Positions 27,153 through 38,444 are shown, counted from the stretch's first letter. The stretch is 64,000 nt of DNA from Microvirga sp. (GCA_031181145.1 JAPSLB010000011.1:50665-114664), one strand, 5' to 3'. Notes: a model not told the origin generated them from the sequence alone. Translations and numbers: made by a program.

Positions 27153-29633
27153 ATGCCCACTCCCTATTATTTCGACCCCAACAACCTTCCCACCGTTTTC
27201 GGAGCCGACGGGAGCGTGATCCTGAATGAAGGGACCGCCTTCTTCGGCGTGACGATCTACAACGCCACGGCAGGAGGAGACGCGGTCAATGCGGCCGGAA
27301 TCCAGGACGTCACGATCATTCCAGGCGTGAGCGTCTTCGGCCAGGACGACGGCATCCATTTCGCTGCGGCCGGAACGCCGGAGAACCCGAACAGGATCTT
27401 CAACGGCGGCGGCTTCATCTCGGCCGTGGCGGGAGCAGGGATCCATTTTGCCGGCGGCGGAGAGGGCATCGTGACGAACCAGGGGACCATCAGCGGCGCG
27501 ACCGGCGTCAGGATGGGTGAAAACGGCCGGCTCGAGCTGCTGAACACCGGCACGATCGTCACCTCCGGGAAGGCCGTGGAGAGCGGCTCCGCCCATGACA
27601 GGGTCGTCAATACCGGCCTGATCCGCTCCACCGGGCCCCAGGGAATCGCCATCGACTTGGGCGACGGCAACGATCTCTACGACGGCAGCGCAGGCGCCGT
27701 GATCGGCAGGATCATGCTGGGCGCCGGCGACGACCGGGCCTATGGCGGCGCGGGCTCCGAGGTCTTCGTGGGCGGAGCGGGCAACGATTTCTACGACGGC
27801 GGCGCGGGCAGCGACACGGTCGAGTATTCGGCCGCGACCGGCGGCATCGTGGTGGATCTGTCGCAGACCGGCCGCCAGAATATCGGCGGGGGCTACGGCT
27901 TCGATACGCTGGTCAACGTCGAGAACATCATCGGCGGAGAGCACGCCGACTGGGTCAAGGGCAGCAACGCCGACAACCTGCTCGAGGGAGGTGACGGCAA
28001 CGACACGCTCGAGGGCGGCGCCGGCAACGACACGCTCGACGGCGGCGCCGGGGAGGATACGGCCAATTACAACGGGACGTCGGCCGTGTGGGTGGACCTC
28101 CGCAAGAATGGAGAGGCCCAGAATACGATCGGCTATGGCTGGGACACGCTCAAGGACATCGAAAACGTCAACGGCGGTAGCGGTGCCGACGTCATCGACG
28201 GCAGCCAAGCCGCCAACAAGCTCACAGGCGGGAGCGGCAACGACATCCTCAACGGCCATGGCGGCAACGATGAACTCAACGGGGACATCGGCAACGATAC
28301 GCTCGACGGCGGCGCGGACGACGACACCCTCAAAGGCGGCGCCGGCAATGACAGCCTCGTCGGCGGCACCGGGGCCGACAAGCTGATCGGCGATACCGGA
28401 AACGATACCCTCTGGGGAGGGGACGGCAACGACACGCTCGAAGGCGGCGACGGCAACGACATGGCCGTCTTCACAGGCTCCAGAAGCGACTACAACATCA
28501 ACGTGACCACGGGGAACGAGAGCACCGAGTATACGGTCATTCACAAGGTTCCGGCCGGGGAAGGAAGCCCCGACACCATCGTCGGGGCCGGCGGCATCGA
28601 TTCCCTCAAAGGCATCCGCCTTCTTAAATTTCTGGGAGCTTCCGGCACCGCCGATGACGAAATCTACGCCCTCAACAACTCCGCGGCTCCGGCCGTCGTG
28701 AGCATCTCGGGCACCGGCATCCGGGAGAACAGCGCCGTCGACACCCTCGTCGGCATCCTCTCGGCCACCGATGCCGACGGCGACGCGCTGACCTTCTCGT
28801 TGCTCGACAATCCCATCTTCAAGCTTGATGCGGACGGCAGGTCCATCCGTGTCAAGAACAAGGATCTTCTGAACTTCGAAACCCTGAGCAACGGCCAGAT
28901 GGCCGCCAAGTACGTTCTCAAGGTGACGGTCAGCGACGGGCTTCTGAACCTCAACGGCGCCCCTCCGACCGGCACCGCCACGAGAGACGTGGTCATCACG
29001 ATCATCAACGAATACGAGAACGCCGCGGTCACGCGCAGAGGGACGAATGCCGGCGAGCAGGTTGTCGGCGAATACGGCAACGACAAGGTCTACGGGCTGG
29101 GCGGAAACGATCAGGTCTTCGGCCGCAAAGGCAACGATCTTCTCGATGGCGGCGCCGGCAACGATTACGTCATCGGCGGCGATGGAACCGCCGGCGCCGG
29201 CCTGATCGGCACCGGCAACGACACGCTTTACGGCGGAATCGGCAACGACAGCCTGTTCGGCGGCGACGGAGCCGACATCCTCTACGGCGGCACCGGCAAG
29301 GATGTCCTCTACGGCGGCGCCGGAAAGGATATTTTCGTGTTCGACGCGTCGCTGACGAGCGCCAACATCGATCAGGTCGCGGATTTCAGGCCCGTCGACG
29401 ACACGATCATGCTGTCCCGGGCGATCTTCACCAAGATCGCCAAGGGAACCTTGTCGTCCAAGGCTTTCGTGGTGGGCGACCGCGTGAAGGACAAGGATGA
29501 TCGGATCATCTATCACAAGTCGGCTGGCGCCCTGTTCTACGATCCGGATGGAACCGGCAGCGCCAAGGCTGTTCAGTTCGCAACGATCGGCAAGAACCTT
29601 GCGATCACGCACAACGACTTCGTCATCTTCTGA
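27153..29633 (+). CDS. Large secreted RTX (hemolysin-type) calcium-binding protein with cadherin-like module
   Basis: This is an 826-residue acidic protein with no N-terminal signal peptide, as expected for type I secretion. Residues 1-220 are glycine-rich with repeated short GT-I-G strands, suggesting a beta-helix. A first RTX block (about 225-440) has many GGxGxDxL nonapeptides (GAGNDTLDGGAGEDT). A cadherin-like module (about 520-620) contains GTGIRENSAVDTLVGILSATDADGDALTFSLLD. A second RTX block (about 640-735) leads to a C-terminal domain ending THNDFVIF, a plausible type I secretion signal. No ABC transporter or TolC gene is nearby. It may be an adhesin or surface-layer protein; no catalytic motif is seen. 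Confidence 0.9.
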   Translation: MPTPYYFDPNNLPTVFGADGSVILNEGTAFFGVTIYNATAGGDAVNAAGIQDVTIIPGVSVFGQDDGIHFAAAGTPENPNRIFNGGGFISAVAGAGIHFAGGGEGIVTNQGTISGATGVRMGENGRLELLNTGTIVTSGKAVESGSAHDRVVNTGLIRSTGPQGIAIDLGDGNDLYDGSAGAVIGRIMLGAGDDRAYGGAGSEVFVGGAGNDFYDGGAGSDTVEYSAATGGIVVDLSQTGRQNIGGGYGFDTLVNVENIIGGEHADWVKGSNADNLLEGGDGNDTLEGGAGNDTLDGGAGEDTANYNGTSAVWVDLRKNGEAQNTIGYGWDTLKDIENVNGGSGADVIDGSQAANKLTGGSGNDILNGHGGNDELNGDIGNDTLDGGADDDTLKGGAGNDSLVGGTGADKLIGDTGNDTLWGGDGNDTLEGGDGNDMAVFTGSRSDYNINVTTGNESTEYTVIHKVPAGEGSPDTIVGAGGIDSLKGIRLLKFLGASGTADDEIYALNNSAAPAVVSISGTGIRENSAVDTLVGILSATDADGDALTFSLLDNPIFKLDADGRSIRVKNKDLLNFETLSNGQMAAKYVLKVTVSDGLLNLNGAPPTGTATRDVVITIINEYENAAVTRRGTNAGEQVVGEYGNDKVYGLGGNDQVFGRKGNDLLDGGAGNDYVIGGDGTAGAGLIGTGNDTLYGGIGNDSLFGGDGADILYGGTGKDVLYGGAGKDIFVFDASLTSANIDQVADFRPVDDTIMLSRAIFTKIAKGTLSSKAFVVGDRVKDKDDRIIYHKSAGALFYDPDGTGSAKAVQFATIGKNLAITHNDFVIF

Positions 29634-29647
29634 TGACCTCCAACCGA

Positions 29648-29677
29648 AAAGCCCGGCTCGCTGGAGCCGGGCTTTCT
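29648..29677 (+). terminator. Rho-independent terminator after the RTX gene
   Basis: The perfect stem AAAGCCCGGCTC/GAGCCGGGCTTT with loop GCTG lies 14 bases after the RTX stop. The A/T ends allow it to act in both directions, so it may also insulate the convergent ppa gene. Confidence 0.85.
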
Positions 29678-29728
29678 AGGATGCAATGGCCGGAGAATCC
29701 TCCAGCGGTTCTTATGTCGGGCAGCCGC

Positions 29729-30259
29729 TTACTTCTGCTTGGCCCGCTCGATGCCTTCCTGGATCAGGCGGTGGGCCTCGGTCTTGTCGCCCCAGCGGAT
29801 GATCTTGGCCCATTTGCCAGGCTCGAGGTCCTTGTAATGCTCGAAGAAGTGCTCGATCTGCTTGAGGGTGATTTCCGGCAGATCGGTATAGTTCTGCACC
29901 CGGTCGTAGCGCTGGGTGAGCTTGCTCGACGGAACGGCGATGATCTTCTCGTCCTGGCCGCCGTCGTCCTCCATCACGAGCACGCCGACGGGGCGCACGT
30001 TCATGACGGCGCCGGGCGCGATGGCGCGGGTGTTGGCGATGAGCACGTCGCAGGGGTCGCCGTCGCCGGACAGGGTGTGAGGAATGAAGCCGTAATTTCC
30101 GGGATAGCGCATGGCGGTATAAAGGAAGCGGTCGACGAAGAGCGCGCCCGATTCCTTATCCATCTCGTACTTGATGGGCTCGCCGCCGAGCGGCACTTCG
30201 ACAACGACGTTCACGTCCTCAGGCGGGTTCTTTCCAGTCTGGATCGCGTCAAGGCGCAT
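29729..30259 (-). CDS. ppa: Inorganic pyrophosphatase (soluble, family I)
   Basis: This is a 176-residue cytoplasmic Mg-dependent pyrophosphatase that hydrolyses PPi and drives biosynthesis. [20 protein letters not shown], the active-site signature DGDPCDVLI and the [14 protein letters not shown] segment with its acidic metal ligands are all present, and the length is typical. The ATG at 30259 starts [23 protein letters not shown], normal for the family. It is monocistronic and convergent with the RTX gene. Confidence 0.96.
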   Translation of the reverse strand: MRLDAIQTGKNPPEDVNVVVEVPLGGEPIKYEMDKESGALFVDRFLYTAMRYPGNYGFIPHTLSGDGDPCDVLIANTRAIAPGAVMNVRPVGVLVMEDDGGQDEKIIAVPSSKLTQRYDRVQNYTDLPEITLKQIEHFFEHYKDLEPGKWAKIIRWGDKTEAHRLIQEGIERAKQK

Positions 30260-30443
30260 AGAGCTGTTCTCCGGAACAAGGCTTGAGGCATCGACCTCGG
30301 TGAGGGAGAGATTGTTTCACCGATCAATGCAGCGAAAAGTAGCCCTCTGGAGCGGTCAGGCTCGACGGTCGGGCGCCGCTCCTTGAGGCTTTCGCGCTTC
30401 ACTAGCCGGACTGGACGCGCGCAACAAGAACCAAAACGCGTTT

Positions 30444-30950
30444 TTACCGAAAGAGATAGGCGACTTTGGCAAGGGGCGTGCCGCCGATCCGCTCCTCCAC
30501 CTGGGCGACGCGGCGCCCGCCGAGGCTCTCGTAGAACGCACGGGCGCGTTCGTTTTCCTCCAGGGCCCACACGGCCACGCGCGGCATGTCGCTGTGGCGC
30601 AGGTCGTTGAGGACGGCCTTGAACAGGCGCCGGCCGAGGCCGATCCCCTGATATTCCGGCAGCAGATAGATCTCGTCGATTTCGCCCTCCGCCGGAAGGG
30701 AGCGGTCGCGGCAGCGGCCGTAGGACGCGTAGCCCGCAATTCCCTGACCGATATCGAGCACCACGAGGGGACGGCCCCTCGTCACCGTGGAGCGCCACCA
30801 GCGCTCGCCGCGGCGAGCGAACATCCTGTCCAGGGTCACGCCGGGAATGATGCCGAGATAGGCCTCGCGCCAGGCGGCATCGAACACCCTGGACAGCGCA
30901 GGAGCATCGTCGGGCTTGGCGTGACGGATACTGACGAGAAGGTCGCTCAT
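30444..30950 (-). CDS. GNAT-family N-acetyltransferase
   Basis: This is a 168-residue acetyltransferase with the acetyl-CoA loop YQGIGLGRRLFKAVL (motif A), preceded by EIDEIYLLPEY, and the C-terminal ALEENERARAFYESLGGRRV (motif B). The N-terminus IRHAKPDDAPALSRVFDAAWREAY is RimI-like. The acceptor, protein or small molecule, is unknown. A CtrA-type box lies 53 bases upstream of the ATG, raising the possibility of cell-cycle control. It stands alone between ppa and acnA, both read in the same direction. Confidence 0.88.
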   Translation of the reverse strand: MSDLLVSIRHAKPDDAPALSRVFDAAWREAYLGIIPGVTLDRMFARRGERWWRSTVTRGRPLVVLDIGQGIAGYASYGRCRDRSLPAEGEIDEIYLLPEYQGIGLGRRLFKAVLNDLRHSDMPRVAVWALEENERARAFYESLGGRRVAQVEERIGGTPLAKVAYLFR

Positions 30951-31002
30951 GGCTGAGGCAATGTCTCGAGAAGCAATGATAAAGAGCTTCGCTGGTTTGC
31001 GG

Positions 31003-31018
31003 TTAACGAGCCATTAAC
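31003..31018 (-). promoter_or_regulatory. CtrA-type box upstream of the GNAT gene
   Basis: TTAACGAGCCATTAAC matches TTAA-N7-TTAAC on the plus strand, and the minus strand also reads TTAA-N7-TTAACC. The site lies 53 bases before the start of the leftward GNAT gene, similar to the box before ftsK. Binding by CtrA is inferred. Confidence 0.65.
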
Positions 31019-31159
31019 GGACGCGAGGAACCGCTCCGGCGGCGGAGCTTCCTTAAGCCAATGCGGAGGCCAGCGGCACGGGCAAAACGCCGCAAGGGGA
31101 TGCCGTTATGCGGAATTCAGGGTGCCCCGGACGGATTCCGGCCCGGTCATGGGGTCATG

Positions 31160-31188
31160 AAAAAGCCGGGACGGTCCGCCGTCCCGGC
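31160..31188 (-). terminator. Rho-independent terminator of acnA
   Basis: On the minus strand the perfect 10-bp stem GCCGGGACGG/CCGTCCCGGC with a four-base loop is followed by TTTTT. It lies about 55 bases after the acnA stop. Confidence 0.88.
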
Positions 31189-31200
31189 ACTCGAAAGTTC

Positions 31201-31238
31201 CGCCCGCTCCTCGGACGAGGAGCGGGCGTTTTGGTTTT
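31201..31238. terminator. Second strong hairpin just after acnA
   Basis: A perfect 12-bp stem (CGCCCGCTCCTC/GAGGAGCGGGCG) with loop GGAC lies 14 bases beyond the acnA stop. On the plus strand it is followed by TTTTGGTTTT, so it would stop rightward antisense transcription into acnA. On the minus strand it may stabilise the acnA mRNA 3' end. Confidence 0.7.
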
Positions 31239-31241
31239 GCC

Positions 31242-33947
<2,706 letters not shown>

Positions 33948-33974
33948 GGCGAATCCTCGCGTGCATTTGGGTTA

Positions 33975-33989
33975 CGAACAGTTTGTTCG
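33975..33989 (-). promoter_or_regulatory. Palindrome upstream of acnA
   Basis: CGAACA-GTT-TGTTCG is a perfect 6-bp inverted repeat with a three-base centre, 28 bases before the acnA start. It could be an operator. It resembles but does not match the Bacillus-type LexA box (which has a four-base centre), nor the alphaproteobacterial GTTC-N7-GTTC box. Confidence 0.45.
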
Positions 33990-34179
33990 GCCGAAAGCGC
34001 GATATGCGCGCGCCGCTCCGGGGGCGCCCGGACAGGGAAGAAGCGCGCGAGGCGGATTGGACGCCTTGGCGCGCGGCGCAGCCGAGGGTGCTATAGATCA
34101 TTTCCAACCATCCCGCTACACGGTTTAGAACCATTCTGGGGTGCAATGAGGGCAGGGGTCTTGGAGTTTGGGGCAGGGT

Positions 34180-34806
34180 TTGCGTCTGAGCGTTAACAAT
34201 TTGGCCTGCGAGCGGGGCGGCCGCCGGATCTTCGACGGCGTGTCCTTCACCCTTCTGCCCGGCGAGGCTCTCGTGATCACCGGCCGCAACGGGGCCGGAA
34301 AGTCCACCCTGCTGGAGCTCCTGGCGGGGCGGCTCACGCCCGCAGGCGGACAGATCCTCTGGGAGGGAGCGGGCGAGCGCAGCCTGCCCGAATGCCTTCA
34401 CTACGTGGGCCACCGGGACGCCCTCAAGAGCGCGCTGACGGCCCGGGAGAACCTGGATTTCGCCCGGGAGTTCCTCGGGCATCCGGCCCTGTCCTCCGCC
34501 GAGGCCCTGGAGGCGGTGGGCCTTGCCCACGCGGCCCGCCTGCCGGTCGCCTATCTCTCGGCGGGGCAGCGGCATCGCGTGGCGCTCGCCCGCCTCCTCG
34601 TGGCGCATCGTCCGCTCTGGCTCCTCGACGAGCCGACCTCCGCTCTCGACACCGCCTCGCAGGAAACCCTGCGCCGGCTCCTGGAGGATCACCGCTCGAC
34701 GGGCGGCATGATCGCCGCCACCACCCATTCGCCCCTGTTCCTGTCGGACGCGAAGGAGATCCGAATCGAGCGCTCACCGGTCCGCGCCGGGGGAGACATT
34801 CCGTGA
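34180..34806 (+). CDS. ccmA: CcmA, heme exporter ATP-binding subunit
   Basis: This is a 208-residue ABC ATPase of the CcmABCD complex, which releases holo-CcmE during cytochrome c maturation. It has Walker A GRNGAGKST, signature LSAGQRHRVALARLL, Walker B LWLLDEP and the H-loop TTHS. There is no ATG at the start; the TTG at 34180 yields MRLSVNNLACERGG, usual for CcmA, with GGGGCAGGG upstream. Another TTG at 34168 is in frame but its GGAG is too close. The stop overlaps the ccmB GTG. Confidence 0.93.
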   Translation: MRLSVNNLACERGGRRIFDGVSFTLLPGEALVITGRNGAGKSTLLELLAGRLTPAGGQILWEGAGERSLPECLHYVGHRDALKSALTARENLDFAREFLGHPALSSAEALEAVGLAHAARLPVAYLSAGQRHRVALARLLVAHRPLWLLDEPTSALDTASQETLRRLLEDHRSTGGMIAATTHSPLFLSDAKEIRIERSPVRAGGDIP

Positions 34807-35471
34807 TCCGTTCCTTCCGCGCACTCCTCGTCCGCGACCTGAAGCTCGCAGCCCGCGTGGGCGGATCGGGCGTCATGGGGCTCATCTTCTTTTTGATGAT
34901 CGTGACGCTGATTCCCTTCGCGCTCGGTCCCGACCTCAACCTCCTGTCGCGAATCGGCCCGGCGATTCTCTGGATCGCGGCCCTGCTCGCGACCCTGATC
35001 GGCCTCGACCGGCTGTTCCAGGCGGATCAGGAGGACGGATCCCTCGACCTGCTTCGTCTCTCGCCCGCGCCGCTGGAACTGATCGTGCTCGCCAAGGTCA
35101 TCGCCTATTGGCTGACGACCGGCCTGCCGCTCGCCATCGCCACGCCCCTCTTCGGCCTGCTGGTGGCGCTCTCGCCCGAGGGCATGCTCGCCATGGTGGC
35201 GACCCTGCTCGTGGGCACGCCTGCGCTCACCTTCATCGGCGCGGTGGGAGCGGCGCTCACCGCCTCGCTGCGGCGCGGCGGCCTGATCCTCGCGATCCTG
35301 GTGCTGCCCTTCATGATCCCCACCCTGATCTTCGGGGTTTCGGCTGCGAACGCGGCCTTGGGCGGCACGATTCCCTTCGCGACGCCCTTCCTCATCCTCG
35401 TTGCGCTGTCGCTGGTCTCGGCCGTGGTCGGCACGGTGGGTGCGGCGGCGGCGCTGCGGTCGGGGGAATGA
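34803..35471 (+). CDS. ccmB: CcmB, heme exporter membrane subunit
   Basis: This is a 222-residue six-helix membrane protein, the permease partner of CcmA. It starts MIRSFRALLVRDLKLAARVGGSG, contains GLDRLFQADQEDGSLDLL, and ends with a hydrophobic segment (FLILVALSLVSAVVGTVGAAAALR). The GTG overlaps the ccmA stop as GTGA, implying coupling. Its stop directly abuts the stop of the opposing M23 peptidase gene, so ccmA-ccmB form a separate unit from ccmCDG downstream. Confidence 0.94.
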   Translation: MIRSFRALLVRDLKLAARVGGSGVMGLIFFLMIVTLIPFALGPDLNLLSRIGPAILWIAALLATLIGLDRLFQADQEDGSLDLLRLSPAPLELIVLAKVIAYWLTTGLPLAIATPLFGLLVALSPEGMLAMVATLLVGTPALTFIGAVGAALTASLRRGGLILAILVLPFMIPTLIFGVSAANAALGGTIPFATPFLILVALSLVSAVVGTVGAAAALRSGE

Positions 35472-36464
35472 TTACGGCCTCAGGGCGATTCCGAACGCCT
35501 GCTCGATCGCGGGCTTGCCCTCCCGCTCCACACGGTAGATCGCGCGGTAGAGCCCGGGACGAAAGCCGCCCGGGGGTGGCCTGAAGCCCGCGAACGTCAT
35601 CCACTGCGCCTTGTTGCGGTCGAGCGGCGGAGTCTTGTTCTGAGCCACCGGTTTTCCATCCGAGTCGAACAGGGTCAGCGTCTGCACGTCGCCGCCTCTG
35701 AGACCGATGGCGCGCACATAGGCCACGAGGGCAGGGGAGGCGGTGGTCGGGATGTTCTGCTCCGCCGTCCCCGATTCGACGGCCTCCATCGTCACCGGAC
35801 CCGGGGCGAAGCCCTTGTTCAGCACGCTGCCCGCCTCGTAGCCGAGGCGATGCAGCGTGGTCGGCTCCCAAAGGGAGGCCATCTGCTTCATGCCGCACGC
35901 TTGGGTGGCTGGGCCCGAGGTGAACGGATCGATCACCTGGCCGTCCTTGCGGACGGTGAAATGCAGATGCGGAAATTCCGTCATGCCCGACAGGCCGATC
36001 CGGCCGATCCGGTCGCCGGCCCTGAGGGTGTCGCCTGGTTTCACGGCAAGACTGCCCTTGGCCAGGTGGCAGTACTGGGTCTGCCAGCCGTTCCCGTGAT
36101 CGACGAGAGCTCCGTTGCCGCATTCCGTGTTCTCGACGTTCTCACGGCCACGCCCCGTGATGGAGATGTCCTCCAGGCCGTCGCGGGTGCGCAGAACCTT
36201 GCCGTCGGCAGCCGCGATCACGTCGACGCCGGCCCTCATGGCGGCTGTGGTCGGTACGCGGAAATCGATGCCGTCGTGCCCGTCGTAGGTGAGCGTCCCG
36301 CATTGATGGTCGCGGGCCTCCGGCGTCGGATCGTGATCCAGGTAATGCTGGATGAAGCAGGTGCGCCCGATCTCGCAAGCGACCGGCAGGCGGAGCGAGA
36401 TCTCCTGCGCGGACGCGGCCCCGGGCAGGCCGAGGGCGATCAGGCCGAGGACGGGAAGGCGCAT
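35472..36464 (-). CDS. Secreted M23-family metallopeptidase (LytM-type)
   Basis: This is a 330-residue secreted protein with a signal peptide (VLGLIALGLPGAASA). The M23 fold includes YDGHDGIDFRVP with the first zinc ligands, ALVDHGNGWQTQYCHLAKGS and FPHLHFTVRKDGQVIDPF with the catalytic HxH. A C-terminal region (about 190-330) may be an Ig-like domain. M23 enzymes cleave peptidoglycan cross-bridges or activate amidases. I chose the ATG at 36464 with GGAG upstream. It is inserted opposite in direction between ccmB and ccmC. Confidence 0.9.
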   Translation of the reverse strand: MRLPVLGLIALGLPGAASAQEISLRLPVACEIGRTCFIQHYLDHDPTPEARDHQCGTLTYDGHDGIDFRVPTTAAMRAGVDVIAAADGKVLRTRDGLEDISITGRGRENVENTECGNGALVDHGNGWQTQYCHLAKGSLAVKPGDTLRAGDRIGRIGLSGMTEFPHLHFTVRKDGQVIDPFTSGPATQACGMKQMASLWEPTTLHRLGYEAGSVLNKGFAPGPVTMEAVESGTAEQNIPTTASPALVAYVRAIGLRGGDVQTLTLFDSDGKPVAQNKTPPLDRNKAQWMTFAGFRPPPGGFRPGLYRAIYRVEREGKPAIEQAFGIALRP

Positions 36465-36974
36465 GGCTCGCTCCGCAACAGGATCCGCATGACCATAACC
36501 GGTCCCGTGACGATTGAAAGCCATGAACCGGCTTCTTCCTCGTGGGGGATACATCCGCCTCGTGCTCCCGATGCAGCCCGTCATCCCGGCCCCTCCCTTA
36601 TCCTCTCCGGCCTTGTGCCGGGGATCTCGATGGGCCGAGGCGCAGCGCTCTTCCGATCCGGATGGCCGGGACGGACCCGGTCATGACGGGAGGCGGCGAC
36701 GGGCTGGAGCAACCGTTCCCCAACGGAAGACCGCTCGGCGCCGTACGGCGGAGGAACCGCTCCATGAAACGCATTGCCCCGTGAGCCGCGTTCATCCCGT
36801 TCCTTTCGAATGAATCCTTGCGGTGAGGGACGAAACGCCGCGGCCCGGACGCCTTACGGACGATGCCGGATTGCCGGAGGGCGCTTCTGGCGCTTAAAGA
36901 ACGGCGTCCTGGCGAGAACGTTATTCGACGCGTGCCTCTGTCTCGTTGCAGGCGTTCGTTAAGGGCGCTACATC
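36465..36974. other. Intergenic gap with REP-like element upstream of ccmC
   Basis: About 510 bases separate the divergent M23 and ccmC genes. They contain the palindromic element at 36577-36690 and presumably both promoters. No coding frame is convincing; small open frames at 36514-36962 have arginine-rich composition typical of antisense noise. Confidence 0.6.
36577..36690. repeat. REP-like palindromic element
   Basis: This 114-bp element is bounded by CCCGTCAT and ATGACGGG, with internal complementary runs (CCCGGCC and GGCCGGG). It shares its CGTCAT...ATGACG ends and GC-rich core with the elements at 40361 and 43183. It lies entirely in intergenic DNA. Confidence 0.7.
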
Positions 36975-37721
36975 GTGCGTATGATCCGTGAGCTTGCCAA
37001 TCCCACCCGCTTCATGAGCCTCAGCGGCACCCTGCTGCCCTGGGTGGCGGGCTTGGCCGTGCTGCTCTCCGGCATCGGCCTCTATCTGGTCTGGTTCGTC
37101 GCGCCCGCCGATTACCAGCAGGGCGAGACCGTGAAGATCATGTATATCCACGTTCCGGCGGCCTGGCTGTCCCTGTTCTTCTACATGATCATGGCAAGCT
37201 CGGCGTTGGGCAGCCTGGTGTGGCGGCATCCGCTGGCTGACGTGTCGCAGAAGGCGGCAGCGCCCATCGGGGCGGCCTTCACGTTGATCTGCCTCATCAC
37301 CGGCTCCCTCTGGGGCAAGCCCATGTGGGGCACCTACTGGCAATGGGATGCGCGTCTCACCTCCATGCTGGTGATGCTGCTCATCTATCTCGGCATTCTG
37401 GCCCTCTGGCGCGCCATCGAGGAGCCGAATCGCGCCGCGCGCGCCGTGTCCATCCTCACGCTCGTGGGCGCGGTGAACGTGCCCATCGTGAAATTCTCGG
37501 TCGATTGGTGGAACACGCTCCATCAGCCGGCCTCCGTGTTCCGCCTCGGAGGGCCGACCATTCATTCCTCCATGCTCGTGCCGCTCCTCGTCATGGCGCT
37601 CGCCTTCACCCTCATGGGCGTGGCGCTGCATCTGTCGGGCATCCGCACGGAGATCCTGCGCCGCCGCGTGCGCACGCTCAACCTCCTCGAGGCCGAGCGC
37701 CTCGACGCCCGGGCCGCCTGA
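36975..37721 (+). CDS. ccmC: CcmC, heme transporter for cytochrome c maturation
   Basis: This is a 248-residue six-helix protein that presents heme to CcmE. It has the tryptophan-rich periplasmic motif GTYWQWDARLTSMLVMLL and flanking histidine-containing loops (YIHVPAAWLSLF; WWNTLHQPAS). The GTG at 36975 has AAGGG nine bases upstream; an ATG two codons later is the alternative. Its stop overlaps the ccmD start. It is first in ccmC-ccmD-ccmG. Confidence 0.95.
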   Translation: MRMIRELANPTRFMSLSGTLLPWVAGLAVLLSGIGLYLVWFVAPADYQQGETVKIMYIHVPAAWLSLFFYMIMASSALGSLVWRHPLADVSQKAAAPIGAAFTLICLITGSLWGKPMWGTYWQWDARLTSMLVMLLIYLGILALWRAIEEPNRAARAVSILTLVGAVNVPIVKFSVDWWNTLHQPASVFRLGGPTIHSSMLVPLLVMALAFTLMGVALHLSGIRTEILRRRVRTLNLLEAERLDARAA

Positions 37722-37876
37722 TGACGCACACCTTCTTCATCGTTTTTTCCTATGTTCTGACGGCTTTGGTGATCGCGGGCCTGATCCTTCGCGCCGTCAT
37801 CGACCATCGCGCGCAGGTGCGCGCGCTCGCCGAGCTCGAGGCCCGCGGCATCGGCCGGAGGTCCCGCCGTGGCTGA
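37721..37876 (+). CDS. ccmD: CcmD, small heme exporter subunit
   Basis: This is a 51-residue protein with one transmembrane helix (FFIVFSYVLTALVIAGLILRAVI) and a basic cytoplasmic tail ([24 protein letters not shown]), the standard CcmD layout. It overlaps the ccmC stop by one base and the ccmG start by eight, as is usual for this tiny gene. It stabilises the CcmABC-CcmE complex. Confidence 0.9.
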   Translation: MTHTFFIVFSYVLTALVIAGLILRAVIDHRAQVRALAELEARGIGRRSRRG

Positions 37877-38444
37877 GGCAATCGCACCGCGCTCGCGGCT
37901 GATCTTCATCCTGCCGGCCCTCGTGTTCTTCGTGCTGGCGGTGCTGTTCCTCGTGCAGCTCACTTCCGGGCGCAATCCTGCGGATCTCCCCTCGGCGCTT
38001 CTCAACAAGCCCGTGCCCGCTTTCAGTCTCGCGCCGCTCGAAGGTCTCGCGGCCGACGGCAAGCCCGTGCCCGGCTTCTCCAACGAGGATCTGAAAGGCC
38101 GCGTCACCATCGTGAACGTCTGGGCGTCCTGGTGCGCCCCATGCCGCCAGGAGCACCCGCTCCTCGTGGAGCTGGCCAGGGACCCGTCCGTGCGGCTGGT
38201 GGGCATCAACCAGAAGGACAACCCCGACAACGCCCGCCGCTTTCTCGGCGCGCTCGGGAATCCATACAGTGCCGTCGGTGTCGATCCGAACGGCCGCGCC
38301 TCCATCGATTGGGGCGTCTATGGGGTGCCGGAGACCTTCATCGTGGGCCCCGACGGCGTGATCCGCCACAAGCATATCGGTCCGCTGACCCCTGAAAACC
38401 TGGAAGCCTTCAAGGAGAAGCTTCGCCAAATCCCGCGCGCTTGA
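37869..38444 (+). CDS. ccmG: CcmG/DsbE, thiol:disulfide interchange protein
   Basis: This is a 191-residue membrane-anchored thioredoxin that keeps apocytochrome c cysteines reduced for heme ligation. One N-terminal helix ([21 protein letters not shown]) precedes the domain with [15 protein letters not shown] and the cis-proline region [13 protein letters not shown], both typical of CcmG. It starts with GTG overlapping ccmD. Its last 35 bases overlap the 3' end of the opposing UPF0178 gene. Confidence 0.95.
   Translation: MAEAIAPRSRLIFILPALVFFVLAVLFLVQLTSGRNPADLPSALLNKPVPAFSLAPLEGLAADGKPVPGFSNEDLKGRVTIVNVWASWCAPCRQEHPLLVELARDPSVRLVGINQKDNPDNARRFLGALGNPYSAVGVDPNGRASIDWGVYGVPETFIVGPDGVIRHKHIGPLTPENLEAFKEKLRQIPRA

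Noticed and set aside
27960..28460. Tandem repeats resembling a repeat array
   Set aside because: The periodicity is 27 bases and encodes RTX nonapeptides; no CRISPR spacer structure.
27024..29612. A long open frame opposite the RTX gene
   Set aside because: Repeated Val/Ala/Asp blocks are the complement of RTX codons, not an independent protein.
33975..33989. LexA box before acnA
   Set aside because: The centre spacing does not fit the Bacillus-type box and the orientation does not fit the alphaproteobacterial GTTC-N7-GTTC box.
36514..36962. Short open frames before ccmC
   Set aside because: No ribosome-binding site, arginine-rich composition and overlap with a palindromic repeat.
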